From assembly GCA_016302095.1 (NCBI GenBank), contig JAEDOE010000005.1, forward strand, positions 1 to 15,971: 15,971 nt of DNA. Direction: 5' to 3'. The notes beneath the pieces are model-generated. The model did not search any database. It was given only the letters and a program-made list of their open reading frames with translations, and had not been told where the DNA came from. The translations under genes were made by a program, and so were the position numbers. The first letter of the stretch is position 1. The number at the start of each line of letters is the position of its first letter. Of this stretch, positions 1 through 6,426 are shown piece by piece. Source of the stretch: Anaerovibrio sp. Lineage in GTDB: Bacteria; Bacillota; Negativicutes; Selenomonadales; Selenomonadaceae.

Positions 1-1
1 A

Positions 2-124
2 AGGCAGCGGGTTGTCATGAAGGAAGCCAGCGGCAGTGGCGAATTTGCCCGTCTGGGCTTTCAGAGGCTGGTGGGGGGAAAATATTCCAAGGTTCATTAT
101 GGCGTAATAGACTTGAATCTGTGA
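2..124 (+). CDS. C-terminal end of an unrecognised protein (partial)
   Basis: An open frame enters from the left edge and ends at TGA 122-124, giving about 40 residues that finish ...SKVHYGVIDLNL. The composition (FARLGFQRLVGG, then a beta-like HYGVIDL) looks like a genuine protein end, and would suit the last strands of a GNAT-type acetyltransferase, where an LGF motif followed by a short strand is common. That is only a resemblance, since the diagnostic acetyl-CoA-binding part lies outside the window. It is on the same strand as smc but is separated from it by 370 bp and a terminator, so it is probably not cotranscribed with smc. I do not recognise the family with confidence. Confidence 0.45.
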   Translation, partial: RQRVVMKEASGSGEFARLGFQRLVGGKYSKVHYGVIDLNL

Positions 125-210
125 TGGCGGTGTATAAATGATGGCAATGACTGTGCTGGTTCGGGGGTTTTTCGTGGCAAAGCCGGGGTGCAGTATGAAT
201 TTTAGTTTAG

Positions 211-321
211 TATAATTTACTTAATTACGATATGGGCAAGGTATTTGAAGATATTTGCTGTGATTATTTGTGGCAGCATTATGATGAGCTTCCCCTTGTG
301 AGCTATGCTGACATGGTTTGA
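211..321 (+). pseudogene. Remnant of a DUF234-type AAA ATPase
   Basis: Between stops at 208-210 (TAG) and 319-321 (TGA) the frame reads YNLLNYDMGKVFEDICCDYL and continues WQHYDELPLV. The pattern MGKVFEDIC.xYLW strongly recalls the start of the C-terminal DUF234 region of the bacterial and archaeal AAA ATPases that carry it, where a G-x-V/I-F-E-x-I-C motif is followed by a YLW segment. Intact members are several hundred residues long with a P-loop at the N-terminus. Here only about 36 codons survive, stops lie immediately upstream in frame, and no P-loop is visible, so this is read as a decayed fragment. The assignment comes from motif memory. A short unrelated peptide is the alternative. Confidence 0.42.
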
Positions 322-342
322 TGAAAATACAAGTTTTTTTGC

Positions 343-380
343 AGCAGCAGGTATTTATAATGTATATCTGCTGTTTTTTT
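343..380 (+). terminator. Intrinsic terminator upstream of smc
   Basis: CAGCAGGTAT (345-354) pairs with ATATCTGCTG (364-373), a 10-bp stem with one G-U pair and a 9-nt loop. Two further pairs can form at the base. Seven T residues (374-380) follow at once. The stem plus T-run is the classical rho-independent form on the + strand. It should stop transcription arriving from the upstream gene and leave smc dependent on its own promoter. Confidence 0.8.
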
Positions 381-391
381 CGTACAATTTA

Positions 392-400
392 TGGTAGAAT
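392..400 (+). promoter_or_regulatory. Extended -10 promoter candidate for smc
   Basis: TGG followed by TAGAAT (395-400) matches the extended -10 form TGnTAtaAT recognised by the housekeeping sigma factor. The expected -35 position (about 372-377, TGTTTT) overlaps the terminator's T-run and is poor, as is tolerated for extended -10 promoters. Transcription would start near 407, giving a leader of about 90 nt. Two more TAGAAT hexamers at 443-448 and 465-470 lack a convincing -35 or TG extension and are weaker alternatives. Confidence 0.42.
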
Positions 401-445
401 ATAGATTTGTAAGATGAATAAAGTTTTATGCTGGTAACACATTAG

Positions 446-465
446 AATAATATCCAGATATTATT
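446..465. repeat. 20-bp dyad (operator-like or leader hairpin) before smc
   Basis: AATAATATC (446-454) and GATATTATT (457-465) are perfect reverse complements around a CA centre. The octamer ATTAGAAT also occurs directly repeated at 441-448 and 463-470. The dyad lies 30 nt before the smc start, inside the predicted leader. As DNA it could be an operator for a dimeric regulator. As RNA it forms an AT-rich hairpin with a CCAG loop. Neither role is proven. Confidence 0.55.
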
Positions 466-485
466 AGAATATAACATGGCAGGCT

Positions 486-490
486 GGTGG
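486..490 (+). promoter_or_regulatory. Ribosome-binding site that selects the TTG start of smc
   Basis: GGTGG (486-490) lies 5 nt before TTG 496. The upstream in-frame GTG at 487 has only an AGG (481-483) three bases away, which is too close. The site therefore favours TTG 496, which also gives the family-typical N-terminus MQLKKLEAYGFKSF. Confidence 0.45.
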
Positions 491-495
491 ATTGT

Positions 496-3400
496 TTGCA
501 GTTGAAGAAGCTGGAGGCGTATGGCTTTAAGTCCTTCGCTGATAAGATAGAGGTTGAGTTTGATAAGGGAATTACGGCTATTGTGGGGCCAAATGGCAGC
601 GGCAAGAGCAATATTTCTGATGCGATAAAATGGGTGCTGGGGGAGCAGAATGTCCGTAATCTCCGCGGAGTCAAGGCGGAGGACATCATCTTTACGGGCA
701 GCGAAACCCGGCGGCAGATGGGTGTGGCAGAGGTTTCCCTTTATTTTGATAATGATGGCAGCCTGCCGGTGGATTTTAATGAGGTAGTGGTAACCAGGCG
801 GCTGTTTCGGACAGGTGAAAGTGAGTTTTACATCAATAAGTCCCGCTGCCGCCTGAAGGATATTGCCAATCTTTTTGCGGATTCCGGCATTGGCCACGAC
901 AGCATGGGCATCATCAGCCAGAACAAGATGGATGAAATCCTCAATGCCAGGCCGGAGGAAAAGAGGCTGTTTTTTGAGGAAGCGGCAGGGATTACCAAGT
1001 ACAGGAACCGCAAGAAGGAAGCCATGCGGAAGCTGGATGATACGGAAGGCAACCTGCAGCGTGTCTACGATATCCTGGGGGAGATTGAGAACCAGCTGGA
1101 GCCCCTGAGAATCAGCGCGGAGAAGGCGGCAAGGCATCAGGAATTGCAGGGGGAGCTGAAAAGCTTCCAGCTGGCAGGGCTGTACCACAGGTTCCTGGAG
1201 CTGAAGGGGCGCAGGCAGGGCTTTGACAGTGCCATACAGGAGAAGAAGGACCAGGAGCTGGCGGCGCATACTGCCGTGCAGCTGATTGAGGGGCGCACGG
1301 CCAGGCTGGACGGGGAAATCCTGGCACTGGAAAAGCAGCTGGAGGCACTGGCTGCTAAGAGGAATGAAATTCACGGCAGGATTGAGGCAGCGGACAGCGA
1401 AATCAAGGTGCTGGAGGAACGCCGCCGTCAGGGCAAGGCCAACCGCCAGCGGCATCAGCAGCTGCTGAAGGAGCTGGCGGCAACGGCGGAGGAAGCCCGC
1501 CAGAATGTGGAGCTGCTGGAAAAGGCCGAGGCACAGGCGACAGCGAAAAAGCTGGCAGCGGAGCAGACGGTGGCAGCCAACCGACAGAGGGCGAAGGAAC
1601 TGAGAATGCAGCTGATGGCTATGAAGGGGCAGCGTGATGAGCTTGTCCGGCGGCAGCAGGCGGCAGAGCGGAATATCCATACTACCGGCAGCCGGGTGCA
1701 GGTGCTGGAAAGACTGCAAAATTCCTACGAGGGCTTCGGCAGGGCTGTAAAGGCGGTGCTGAAAAGCCAGCAGCCATGGCGCCGCGGTGTCTGCGGTGCT
1801 GTGGCAGAGCTTTTGCAGGTGCCGGGGCAGTATGTGACTGCTATCGAGGTGGCTCTTGGAGGCAGCCAGCAGAATATCGTGACAGAAGATACGGATACTG
1901 CCAAGGCGGCTATTGAAATGCTGAAGCGTGACAGGCTGGGCAGGGCAACCTTCCTGCCTTTGTCATCTATTACAGTCAGGCAGAACCGCGAAAATATTCC
2001 GACAGGTGCCAAAGGCGTGCTGGGCTGGGCAAATGAATTGGCTGGCACGGAGCCGAAATACGGCAAGGTGGCGGATTTTTTGCTGGGACGTACCCTGGTG
2101 ATGGATACGCTGGACAATGCCCTTGCCCTGAACAGGCAGCTGGGGCAGCGGCTGCGGATTGTTACCCTTGAGGGCGAGCTTCTGAGCCCCGGCGGTGCCC
2201 TGGCAGGCGGCAGCCAGCAGAACCGTGAGAGCAGCTTCCTGAACCGACGGGAGGAAATCCGGCAGCTGCAGGATTCCCTGGCAGGCTTTGAGCAGGAAAG
2301 GCAGGCTCTGACCGGGGAGCTGCAGCAGATGGCGGCAGAGTATGATGCGCTGGACAGGGAAGCGGATGAGCTGGCTTCTGCTACCAACAAGCTGGAAATG
2401 GAAAAGGCTGTCTTGGAGCAGCAGGCAATCAGGTCCAGGGAGCAGATTTTGCTGCGGCAGAGGGAGCTGCAAAGGTGTGAAAAATCCTCCCGTCAGCAGA
2501 GTGACGAACTGGCAGCCTTGGAAAAGGAACTGTCTGACAGCATGGCAGCCATCGGGGATTTGATGGAAGCCAGCCAGCTGGAAAACCGCAGGTTTGCGGC
2601 GGCAGATGAGGAGCATAAGGCTGTCTACCAGCAGCGCATGAACCGCCTGTCCGATAAGAAAAACAACGATAAGGAGGTCCGGGTGGCGCATGGCAGGCTG
2701 GCGGATATTCAGAACCGGCTCCATCAGATTGAGCTGGATGCCTCCAAGGTGGATTATGATATAGAGCAGTGCCAGCAGGAAATGCTCAGCAAATACGGGC
2801 TGGTGCCGGAAAGGGCGGCAGAGGAAGCCCCGGATTTGGAGCCGGGAGAATTGAAGAAGAAGCTGCGCTCCTTGGAGCATGAGCTGAATGCCCTGGGGGC
2901 GGTGAATCCCAATGCCCCTCAGGAGTATGCTGATTTGCAGCAGCGGCACGGCTTTTTGTCCGGCAATGCAGAGGATTTGGAGAAGGCAAAGGCTGACCTG
3001 ATGCAGCTGATTGGCGAGATGGAAGCCACCATGACGAAGCAGTTCAGGGAGGCGTTCCTCAAGATAAATGATTTCTTCGGGGAGATTTTTGTTCAGCTCT
3101 TTGGGGGCGGACAGGCAAAAATCCAGCTGACGGACAAGGAGAATGTGCTGGAGTCCGGCGTGAATATCATGGTGACAGTGCCGGGGAAGAAAACGCAGAA
3201 TCTTTCGGTGCTGTCCGGCGGAGAACGTGCCCTGACTGTAGTGGCGCTGCTGTTTTCCTTCCTGAAATACCGCCCGGCACCGTTTTCTGTGCTGGATGAG
3301 ATTGATGCACCGCTGGATGAAGCCAATATCGGGCGTTTTGGCACTTTCCTGAAGGAATATGCTGAGCATACCCAGTTTATTATCGTCACCCACCGCAAAG

Positions 3401-3498
3401 GCACCATGGAGTCAGCTGATACCATGTATGGCGTGACTATTGAGGATGCAGGTGTGTCCAAGGTGCTGTCGGTGAAGCTGCAGGATTATGAAGAATGA
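496..3498 (+). CDS. smc: Chromosome segregation ATPase SMC, short-armed
   Basis: SMC is the ATPase subunit of the bacterial condensin. With ScpA and ScpB it extrudes DNA loops and organises newly replicated chromosomes. From TTG 496 it has 1000 residues (1003 from GTG 487). The N-terminal head has the P-loop GPNGSGKS (31-38). Coiled coil runs to about 410, then the hinge begins at YEGFGRAVKAVL (411) and ends near the glycine-rich GGALAGGS (566-573). The second coil runs to about 800, and the C-terminal head carries the signature LSGGERAL (906-913), Walker B LDEID and the D-loop region LDEAN (about 933-944), and the usual end THRKGTM...GVSKVLSVKL. All ATPase motifs are intact. Typical family members have about 1180-1190 residues. 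The missing length lies in both arms, roughly 80-90 residues each. Its own promoter and an upstream terminator isolate it from the left. ftsY follows after 155 bp, a common pairing in Firmicutes-type genomes. The ScpA and ScpB genes are not present. Confidence 0.97.
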   Translation: MQLKKLEAYGFKSFADKIEVEFDKGITAIVGPNGSGKSNISDAIKWVLGEQNVRNLRGVKAEDIIFTGSETRRQMGVAEVSLYFDNDGSLPVDFNEVVVTRRLFRTGESEFYINKSRCRLKDIANLFADSGIGHDSMGIISQNKMDEILNARPEEKRLFFEEAAGITKYRNRKKEAMRKLDDTEGNLQRVYDILGEIENQLEPLRISAEKAARHQELQGELKSFQLAGLYHRFLELKGRRQGFDSAIQEKKDQELAAHTAVQLIEGRTARLDGEILALEKQLEALAAKRNEIHGRIEAADSEIKVLEERRRQGKANRQRHQQLLKELAATAEEARQNVELLEKAEAQATAKKLAAEQTVAANRQRAKELRMQLMAMKGQRDELVRRQQAAERNIHTTGSRVQVLERLQNSYEGFGRAVKAVLKSQQPWRRGVCGAVAELLQVPGQYVTAIEVALGGSQQNIVTEDTDTAKAAIEMLKRDRLGRATFLPLSSITVRQNRENIPTGAKGVLGWANELAGTEPKYGKVADFLLGRTLVMDTLDNALALNRQLGQRLRIVTLEGELLSPGGALAGGSQQNRESSFLNRREEIRQLQDSLAGFEQERQALTGELQQMAAEYDALDREADELASATNKLEMEKAVLEQQAIRSREQILLRQRELQRCEKSSRQQSDELAALEKELSDSMAAIGDLMEASQLENRRFAAADEEHKAVYQQRMNRLSDKKNNDKEVRVAHGRLADIQNRLHQIELDASKVDYDIEQCQQEMLSKYGLVPERAAEEAPDLEPGELKKKLRSLEHELNALGAVNPNAPQEYADLQQRHGFLSGNAEDLEKAKADLMQLIGEMEATMTKQFREAFLKINDFFGEIFVQLFGGGQAKIQLTDKENVLESGVNIMVTVPGKKTQNLSVLSGGERALTVVALLFSFLKYRPAPFSVLDEIDAPLDEANIGRFGTFLKEYAEHTQFIIVTHRKGTMESADTMYGVTIEDAGVSKVLSVKLQDYEE

Positions 3499-3576
3499 TG
3501 CAGCTGATTAAAATAATGTGGCAGAATATATGCGTGAATTATATGGGCAATTATGTGAAGGCAGAAATGCAAAACA

Positions 3577-3600
3577 ATTTCAGCATAAATTTCAGCATAA
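3577..3600 (+). repeat. Two tandem copies of a 12-bp unit between smc and ftsY
   Basis: The unit ATTTCAGCATAA occurs perfectly twice in a row (3577-3588, 3589-3600), followed by a partial third copy (ATT). It sits in the 155-bp smc-ftsY gap, about 50 bp before the ftsY ribosome-binding site. The gap otherwise shows no terminator hairpin and no strong promoter. Slipped-strand duplication is the simplest origin. Confidence 0.85.
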
Positions 3601-3653
3601 ATTGCAGAAAGCATGCAGAGAATTTTGAAAATAAAAGTTTGGAGGATTTATAG

Positions 3654-4571
3654 ATGGGATTTTTTGATAAGCTGAAAAAAGGATTGGCAAAGACCAGGGA
3701 GACTATTACCAATAAGATTGAAAAGCTGGTTATCGGCTATGCGGATATTGATGATGAGCTTCTGGATGAGCTGGAGGAAATCCTGATTATGGCGGATGTG
3801 GGCGTGAATACCACGGAACGCCTGATGGAGTCGGTGCGCAAGGGCATCAAGAAGAAGGAAATCAATACGCCGGAGGATTTGAAGCCATTTTTGCAGGCGC
3901 GGATTTCCGAGCTTTTGGCTAATGGCTCTGATGAAACCCGTGTGGCGGTGACAGGACCGACTGTCCTGCTGGTTATCGGCGTAAATGGGGTGGGCAAGAC
4001 CACGACCATCGGCAAGCTGGCTTCCTATTACAAGGCGCAGGGCAAGTCCGTCATGCTGGCGGCAGCTGATACCTTCCGGGCGGCGGCTATTGACCAGCTG
4101 GAGGTATGGGGCGAGCGCACCGGCACCCGGGTTATCCGTCATGAGGAAGGCTCTGATCCGGCGGCTGTGGCCTATGATGCGGTGAAGGCTGCCAAGGCAC
4201 GGAATATTGATGTGCTGCTGATTGATACGGCAGGACGCTTGCAGACGAAATCCAACCTCATGGAGGAATTGAAGAAAATCAACAGGGTTATCCAGCGGGA
4301 AATCCCTGAGGCGCCTCATGAAACATTGCTGGTGCTGGATGCCACTACCGGGCAGAATGCCATCAGCCAGGCGAATATCTTTACCAAGGCGGCACCGATT
4401 TCCGGCGTAGTGCTGACCAAGCTGGACGGCACTGCCAAGGGTGGCGTGGTTATCGGCATCAAGGCGGAGCTTTCCATGCCTGTCAAGTGGATTGGCGTAG
4501 GCGAGGGCGTGGACGATTTGCGCCCGTTTGTGGCAGAGGACTTTGCCAAGGCATTGTTTGCCAAGTCCTAA
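3654..4571 (+). CDS. ftsY: Signal recognition particle receptor FtsY
   Basis: FtsY is the SRP-family GTPase that docks ribosome-nascent-chain/SRP complexes at the membrane and reciprocally activates Ffh. The 305-residue protein starts MGFFDKLKKGL, an amphipathic membrane-targeting helix, with no long acidic A domain, as in many Gram-positive-type FtsY proteins. An N-domain helical bundle covers about 1-90. The G domain shows G1 GVNGVGKTT (109-117), DTFRAAA (139-145), G3 DTAGRL (191-196), G4/G5 region TKLDGTAKGG (255-264), and the closing GVGEGVDDLRPF (281-292). All guanine-nucleotide motifs are intact. GGAGG (3641-3645) lies 8 nt before the ATG. The corrinoid gene cbiD starts 83 bp after the stop with no obvious terminator between, so some read-through into the cbi operon is likely. 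Confidence 0.97.
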   Translation: MGFFDKLKKGLAKTRETITNKIEKLVIGYADIDDELLDELEEILIMADVGVNTTERLMESVRKGIKKKEINTPEDLKPFLQARISELLANGSDETRVAVTGPTVLLVIGVNGVGKTTTIGKLASYYKAQGKSVMLAAADTFRAAAIDQLEVWGERTGTRVIRHEEGSDPAAVAYDAVKAAKARNIDVLLIDTAGRLQTKSNLMEELKKINRVIQREIPEAPHETLLVLDATTGQNAISQANIFTKAAPISGVVLTKLDGTAKGGVVIGIKAELSMPVKWIGVGEGVDDLRPFVAEDFAKALFAKS

Positions 4572-4643
4572 GGCCATACTAAAATAGCTGGCAAAAAGTC
4601 AGGTGCACAGAGAGCAGGGCATCGGGGCTGGATTAATAATGGC

Positions 4644-4649
4644 AGGTGA
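4644..4649 (+). promoter_or_regulatory. Ribosome-binding site that favours GTG 4655 for cbiD
   Basis: AGGTGA (4644-4649) stands 5 nt before GTG 4655. The alternative in-frame GTG 4646 overlaps this site and has no purine-rich stretch of its own upstream, so 4655 is the better start. Confidence 0.5.
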
Positions 4650-4654
4650 TAAGA

Positions 4655-5812
4655 GTGGTAAAGGAACTGCGGGGCGGTTATACTACCGGGGCATGCGTGG
4701 CGGCAGGTGCCAAGGCAGCAGCCTTGTACCTGAAGGACGGGCTGGCGGCAGATGTGGTGGAAATCACGGCACTGGACGGCACCAGGCTGATGATACCCGT
4801 AAAGAAAATTGAAAAGCTGGCGGAGGACAGCCTGGCACCTGTTATCCGGGCGGAGATTGTGAAGGATGCAGGGGATGACCCGGATATTACCAATGGTACA
4901 TCGGTGTTTGTCACCCTGACATTAGCCAGGCCGGAGGATGAGCTGAAAGCGGTGCCGGGACTTAGCGTCAGGCATGAGAATATTCTCTTTGAAGCAGGGG
5001 AGGGCATCGGCCATGCCACGAAGCCGGGACTGAGCTTGTCCGTAGGGGAGCCTGCCATTAATCCGGGACCGAGGAAGCTGGTGTATAACAGCCTGCTGGA
5101 AGCCTTGGGGACTCCGAAGCCCTGCCGGGTGCGGATAGATATCCCTGCTGGCAGGGAGCTGGCAAGGAAAACCCTCAATCCCGTACTGGGCATTGAGGGG
5201 GGCATTTCCATTATCGGCACTACCGGGGTGCTGCGGCCTATGTCCGAGGAAGCCTTCAAGGAGTCTCTGGTGCCACAGATAAAGGTAGCAAGGGCAGCTG
5301 GCTTTGATACGCAGATTTTTGTGCCGGGCAAAATCGGGGAGCGGATTGCTGCCAGCTGGGGCTTGCCCGAGGGGGCAATGGTGCAGACCAGCAATTTTAT
5401 CGGCTATATGCTGGAAGCGGCAGCTGATATAGGGCTGAAGCGGATTTTGCTCTTTGGGCATATCGGCAAGCTGGCAAAGGTGGCGGCAGGTGTTTTTCAT
5501 ACCCATAACAGAGTGGGGGATGCCCGGCTGGAGGTGCTGGCTGCTTACAGTGGTGCTCTTGGCATGCCTGGTGAGGGCATTGAGCGCATCCTGGGGGCTG
5601 TGACTACGGAGGAAGCACTGCCGGTGATTGGTGAGTATGGGCTGGAAAAGGTCTATGAAGTGATTGCTGCCCGTGCCAGCTATCGGGCAGAAAGGCTGAT
5701 TTTTAACAAGGTGCAGGTAGGTACTGTGCTGGTTACCCTGCAAGGGGAGCTTTTGGGCATGGATGACAGGGCACGGGAGATTGGCGGTGATTTTGGTTGG
5801 AGCATAAAATAA
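4655..5812 (+). CDS. cbiD: Cobalt-precorrin-5B C1-methyltransferase CbiD
   Basis: CbiD transfers the methyl group of S-adenosylmethionine to C1 of cobalt-precorrin-5B in the oxygen-independent route to the corrin ring. It is unrelated in fold to the canonical CbiF/CbiH/CbiE methylases. The protein has 385 residues from GTG 4655 (388 from GTG 4646). Family hallmarks are the N-terminal ELRGGYTTGACVAAGAKAA segment, a central GGISIIGTTGVLRPMSEEAF block, and the C-terminal FGHIGKLAKVAAGVFHTHNR block. Length is normal for the family. It is the first corrinoid gene after ftsY, and its 3' end overlaps the start of cbiE by 16 bp, implying coupled translation. No cobalamin riboswitch is visible in the 83 bp before it. 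Confidence 0.95.
   Translation: MVKELRGGYTTGACVAAGAKAAALYLKDGLAADVVEITALDGTRLMIPVKKIEKLAEDSLAPVIRAEIVKDAGDDPDITNGTSVFVTLTLARPEDELKAVPGLSVRHENILFEAGEGIGHATKPGLSLSVGEPAINPGPRKLVYNSLLEALGTPKPCRVRIDIPAGRELARKTLNPVLGIEGGISIIGTTGVLRPMSEEAFKESLVPQIKVARAAGFDTQIFVPGKIGERIAASWGLPEGAMVQTSNFIGYMLEAAADIGLKRILLFGHIGKLAKVAAGVFHTHNRVGDARLEVLAAYSGALGMPGEGIERILGAVTTEEALPVIGEYGLEKVYEVIAARASYRAERLIFNKVQVGTVLVTLQGELLGMDDRAREIGGDFGWSIK
5783..5790 (+). promoter_or_regulatory. Ribosome-binding site for the TTG start of cbiE
   Basis: GGCGGTGA (5783-5790), inside the cbiD coding sequence, lies 6 nt before TTG 5797. No ATG or GTG exists at a suitable place before the conserved IIVAGIGPG strand, which makes TTG the likely initiator. 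Confidence 0.55.
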
Positions 5813-6426
5813 TCGTAGCCGGGATAGGTCCCGGCAATCCTGCTTACATGGTGCCGGAGGCACGGCGCGTTATAGAGTCTGCAAGGGTGCTGGCAGGAGG
5901 CAGGAGGGCATTGTCTCAGTTTGCTGGTGAAAATGTGCAGGAGCAATGTGTTATAGGTGCAGATATTCCGGCAGTTATGGCATTTGTCCGCAGGAATTTG
6001 CAGCATGAGGATGTGGTTGTGATGGTGTCCGGGGACCCGGGGTATTATTCCCTGCTGGATGCCCTGCGCCGTGATTTTCCGGCAGAGTCCATCCAGGTCA
6101 TTCCCGGCATCAGTGCCATGCAGCTGGCATTTGCCCGGCTGGCATTGCCCTGGCATGAGGCGGATTTGTGGAGCTTTCATGGCAGGATGCCGGAGGATGC
6201 CCGGCTGGCGTATGCCCCGGGGCGGCTGGCAGGAATGCTGACTGATGGGAAATACAATTCCCACACCATCCCCCAGCTGCTGATGGAAAAGGGCTGGCCA
6301 GGGGAGACTGGCCTGGCTGTGTGCAGCAGGCTGTCCTATGAGGACGAGATCATAATCAGGACTACGCTGGCGGAGGCAGGAAGGCATCCTGTGTTCAGCC
6401 ATTGCATATTGGTGGTGACAGCATGA
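5797..6426 (+). CDS. cbiE: Cobalt-precorrin-7 C5-methyltransferase CbiE
   Basis: CbiE methylates C5 of the corrin precursor using S-adenosylmethionine and acts next to CbiT, which handles C15. In the aerobic pathway both activities sit in a single fused protein, CobL. Here they are separate genes in the same order as the CobL domains. The 209-residue product shows the tetrapyrrole-methylase fold: an N-terminal IIVAGIGPGNP loop, the VSGDPGYYSLLDAL substrate/SAM loop (about 75-88), the VIPGISAMQLAFARL segment, and a C-terminal EDEIIIRTTLAEA region. It starts with TTG inside the end of cbiD and overlaps cbiT by 4 bp (ATGA). Length is typical for stand-alone CbiE. Confidence 0.93.
   Translation: MEHKIIVAGIGPGNPAYMVPEARRVIESARVLAGGRRALSQFAGENVQEQCVIGADIPAVMAFVRRNLQHEDVVVMVSGDPGYYSLLDALRRDFPAESIQVIPGISAMQLAFARLALPWHEADLWSFHGRMPEDARLAYAPGRLAGMLTDGKYNSHTIPQLLMEKGWPGETGLAVCSRLSYEDEIIIRTTLAEAGRHPVFSHCILVVTA

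Larger units (their letters stand above)
125..486. other. Gene-poor AT-rich region upstream of smc
   Basis: This 362-bp stretch has no intact gene. Positions 125-210 show only very short open frames (for example a 25-codon one from ATG 138 with no ribosome-binding site), and nothing there is supportable. The rest holds a decayed ATPase fragment (211-321), a terminator (343-380), a promoter candidate (392-400) and a 20-bp dyad (446-465). It is clearly more AT-rich than the following genes, in keeping with degraded or non-coding DNA. Confidence 0.6.

Noticed and set aside
442..3393. Long antisense open frames (about 425 and 476 codons) opposite smc
   Set aside because: They lie wholly within smc, have Leu/Gln/His/Pro-rich composition typical of the reverse strand of a coiled-coil gene, show no domain motif, and smc itself has unmistakable conserved motifs.
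4575..4595. GCCA/TGGC inverted repeat just after ftsY as a terminator
   Set aside because: The stem is only 4 bp, and A residues rather than T residues follow it on the + strand, so it does not meet the criteria for an intrinsic terminator.
4572..4654. Possible cobalamin riboswitch before cbiD
   Set aside because: The gap is only 83 bp and contains no recognisable B12 box or the multi-stem layout of the class. No candidate was seen in the other gaps either.
4922..5863. Antisense open frame of about 313 codons over cbiD
   Set aside because: No recognisable motif or ribosome-binding site, and composition mirrors the sense gene. Regarded as a shadow of cbiD, which is strongly conserved.
6402..6422. 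Upstream TTG extension of cbiT
   Set aside because: It adds seven non-conserved residues. ATG 6423 has a well-placed GGTGG and matches the conserved CbiT N-terminus.
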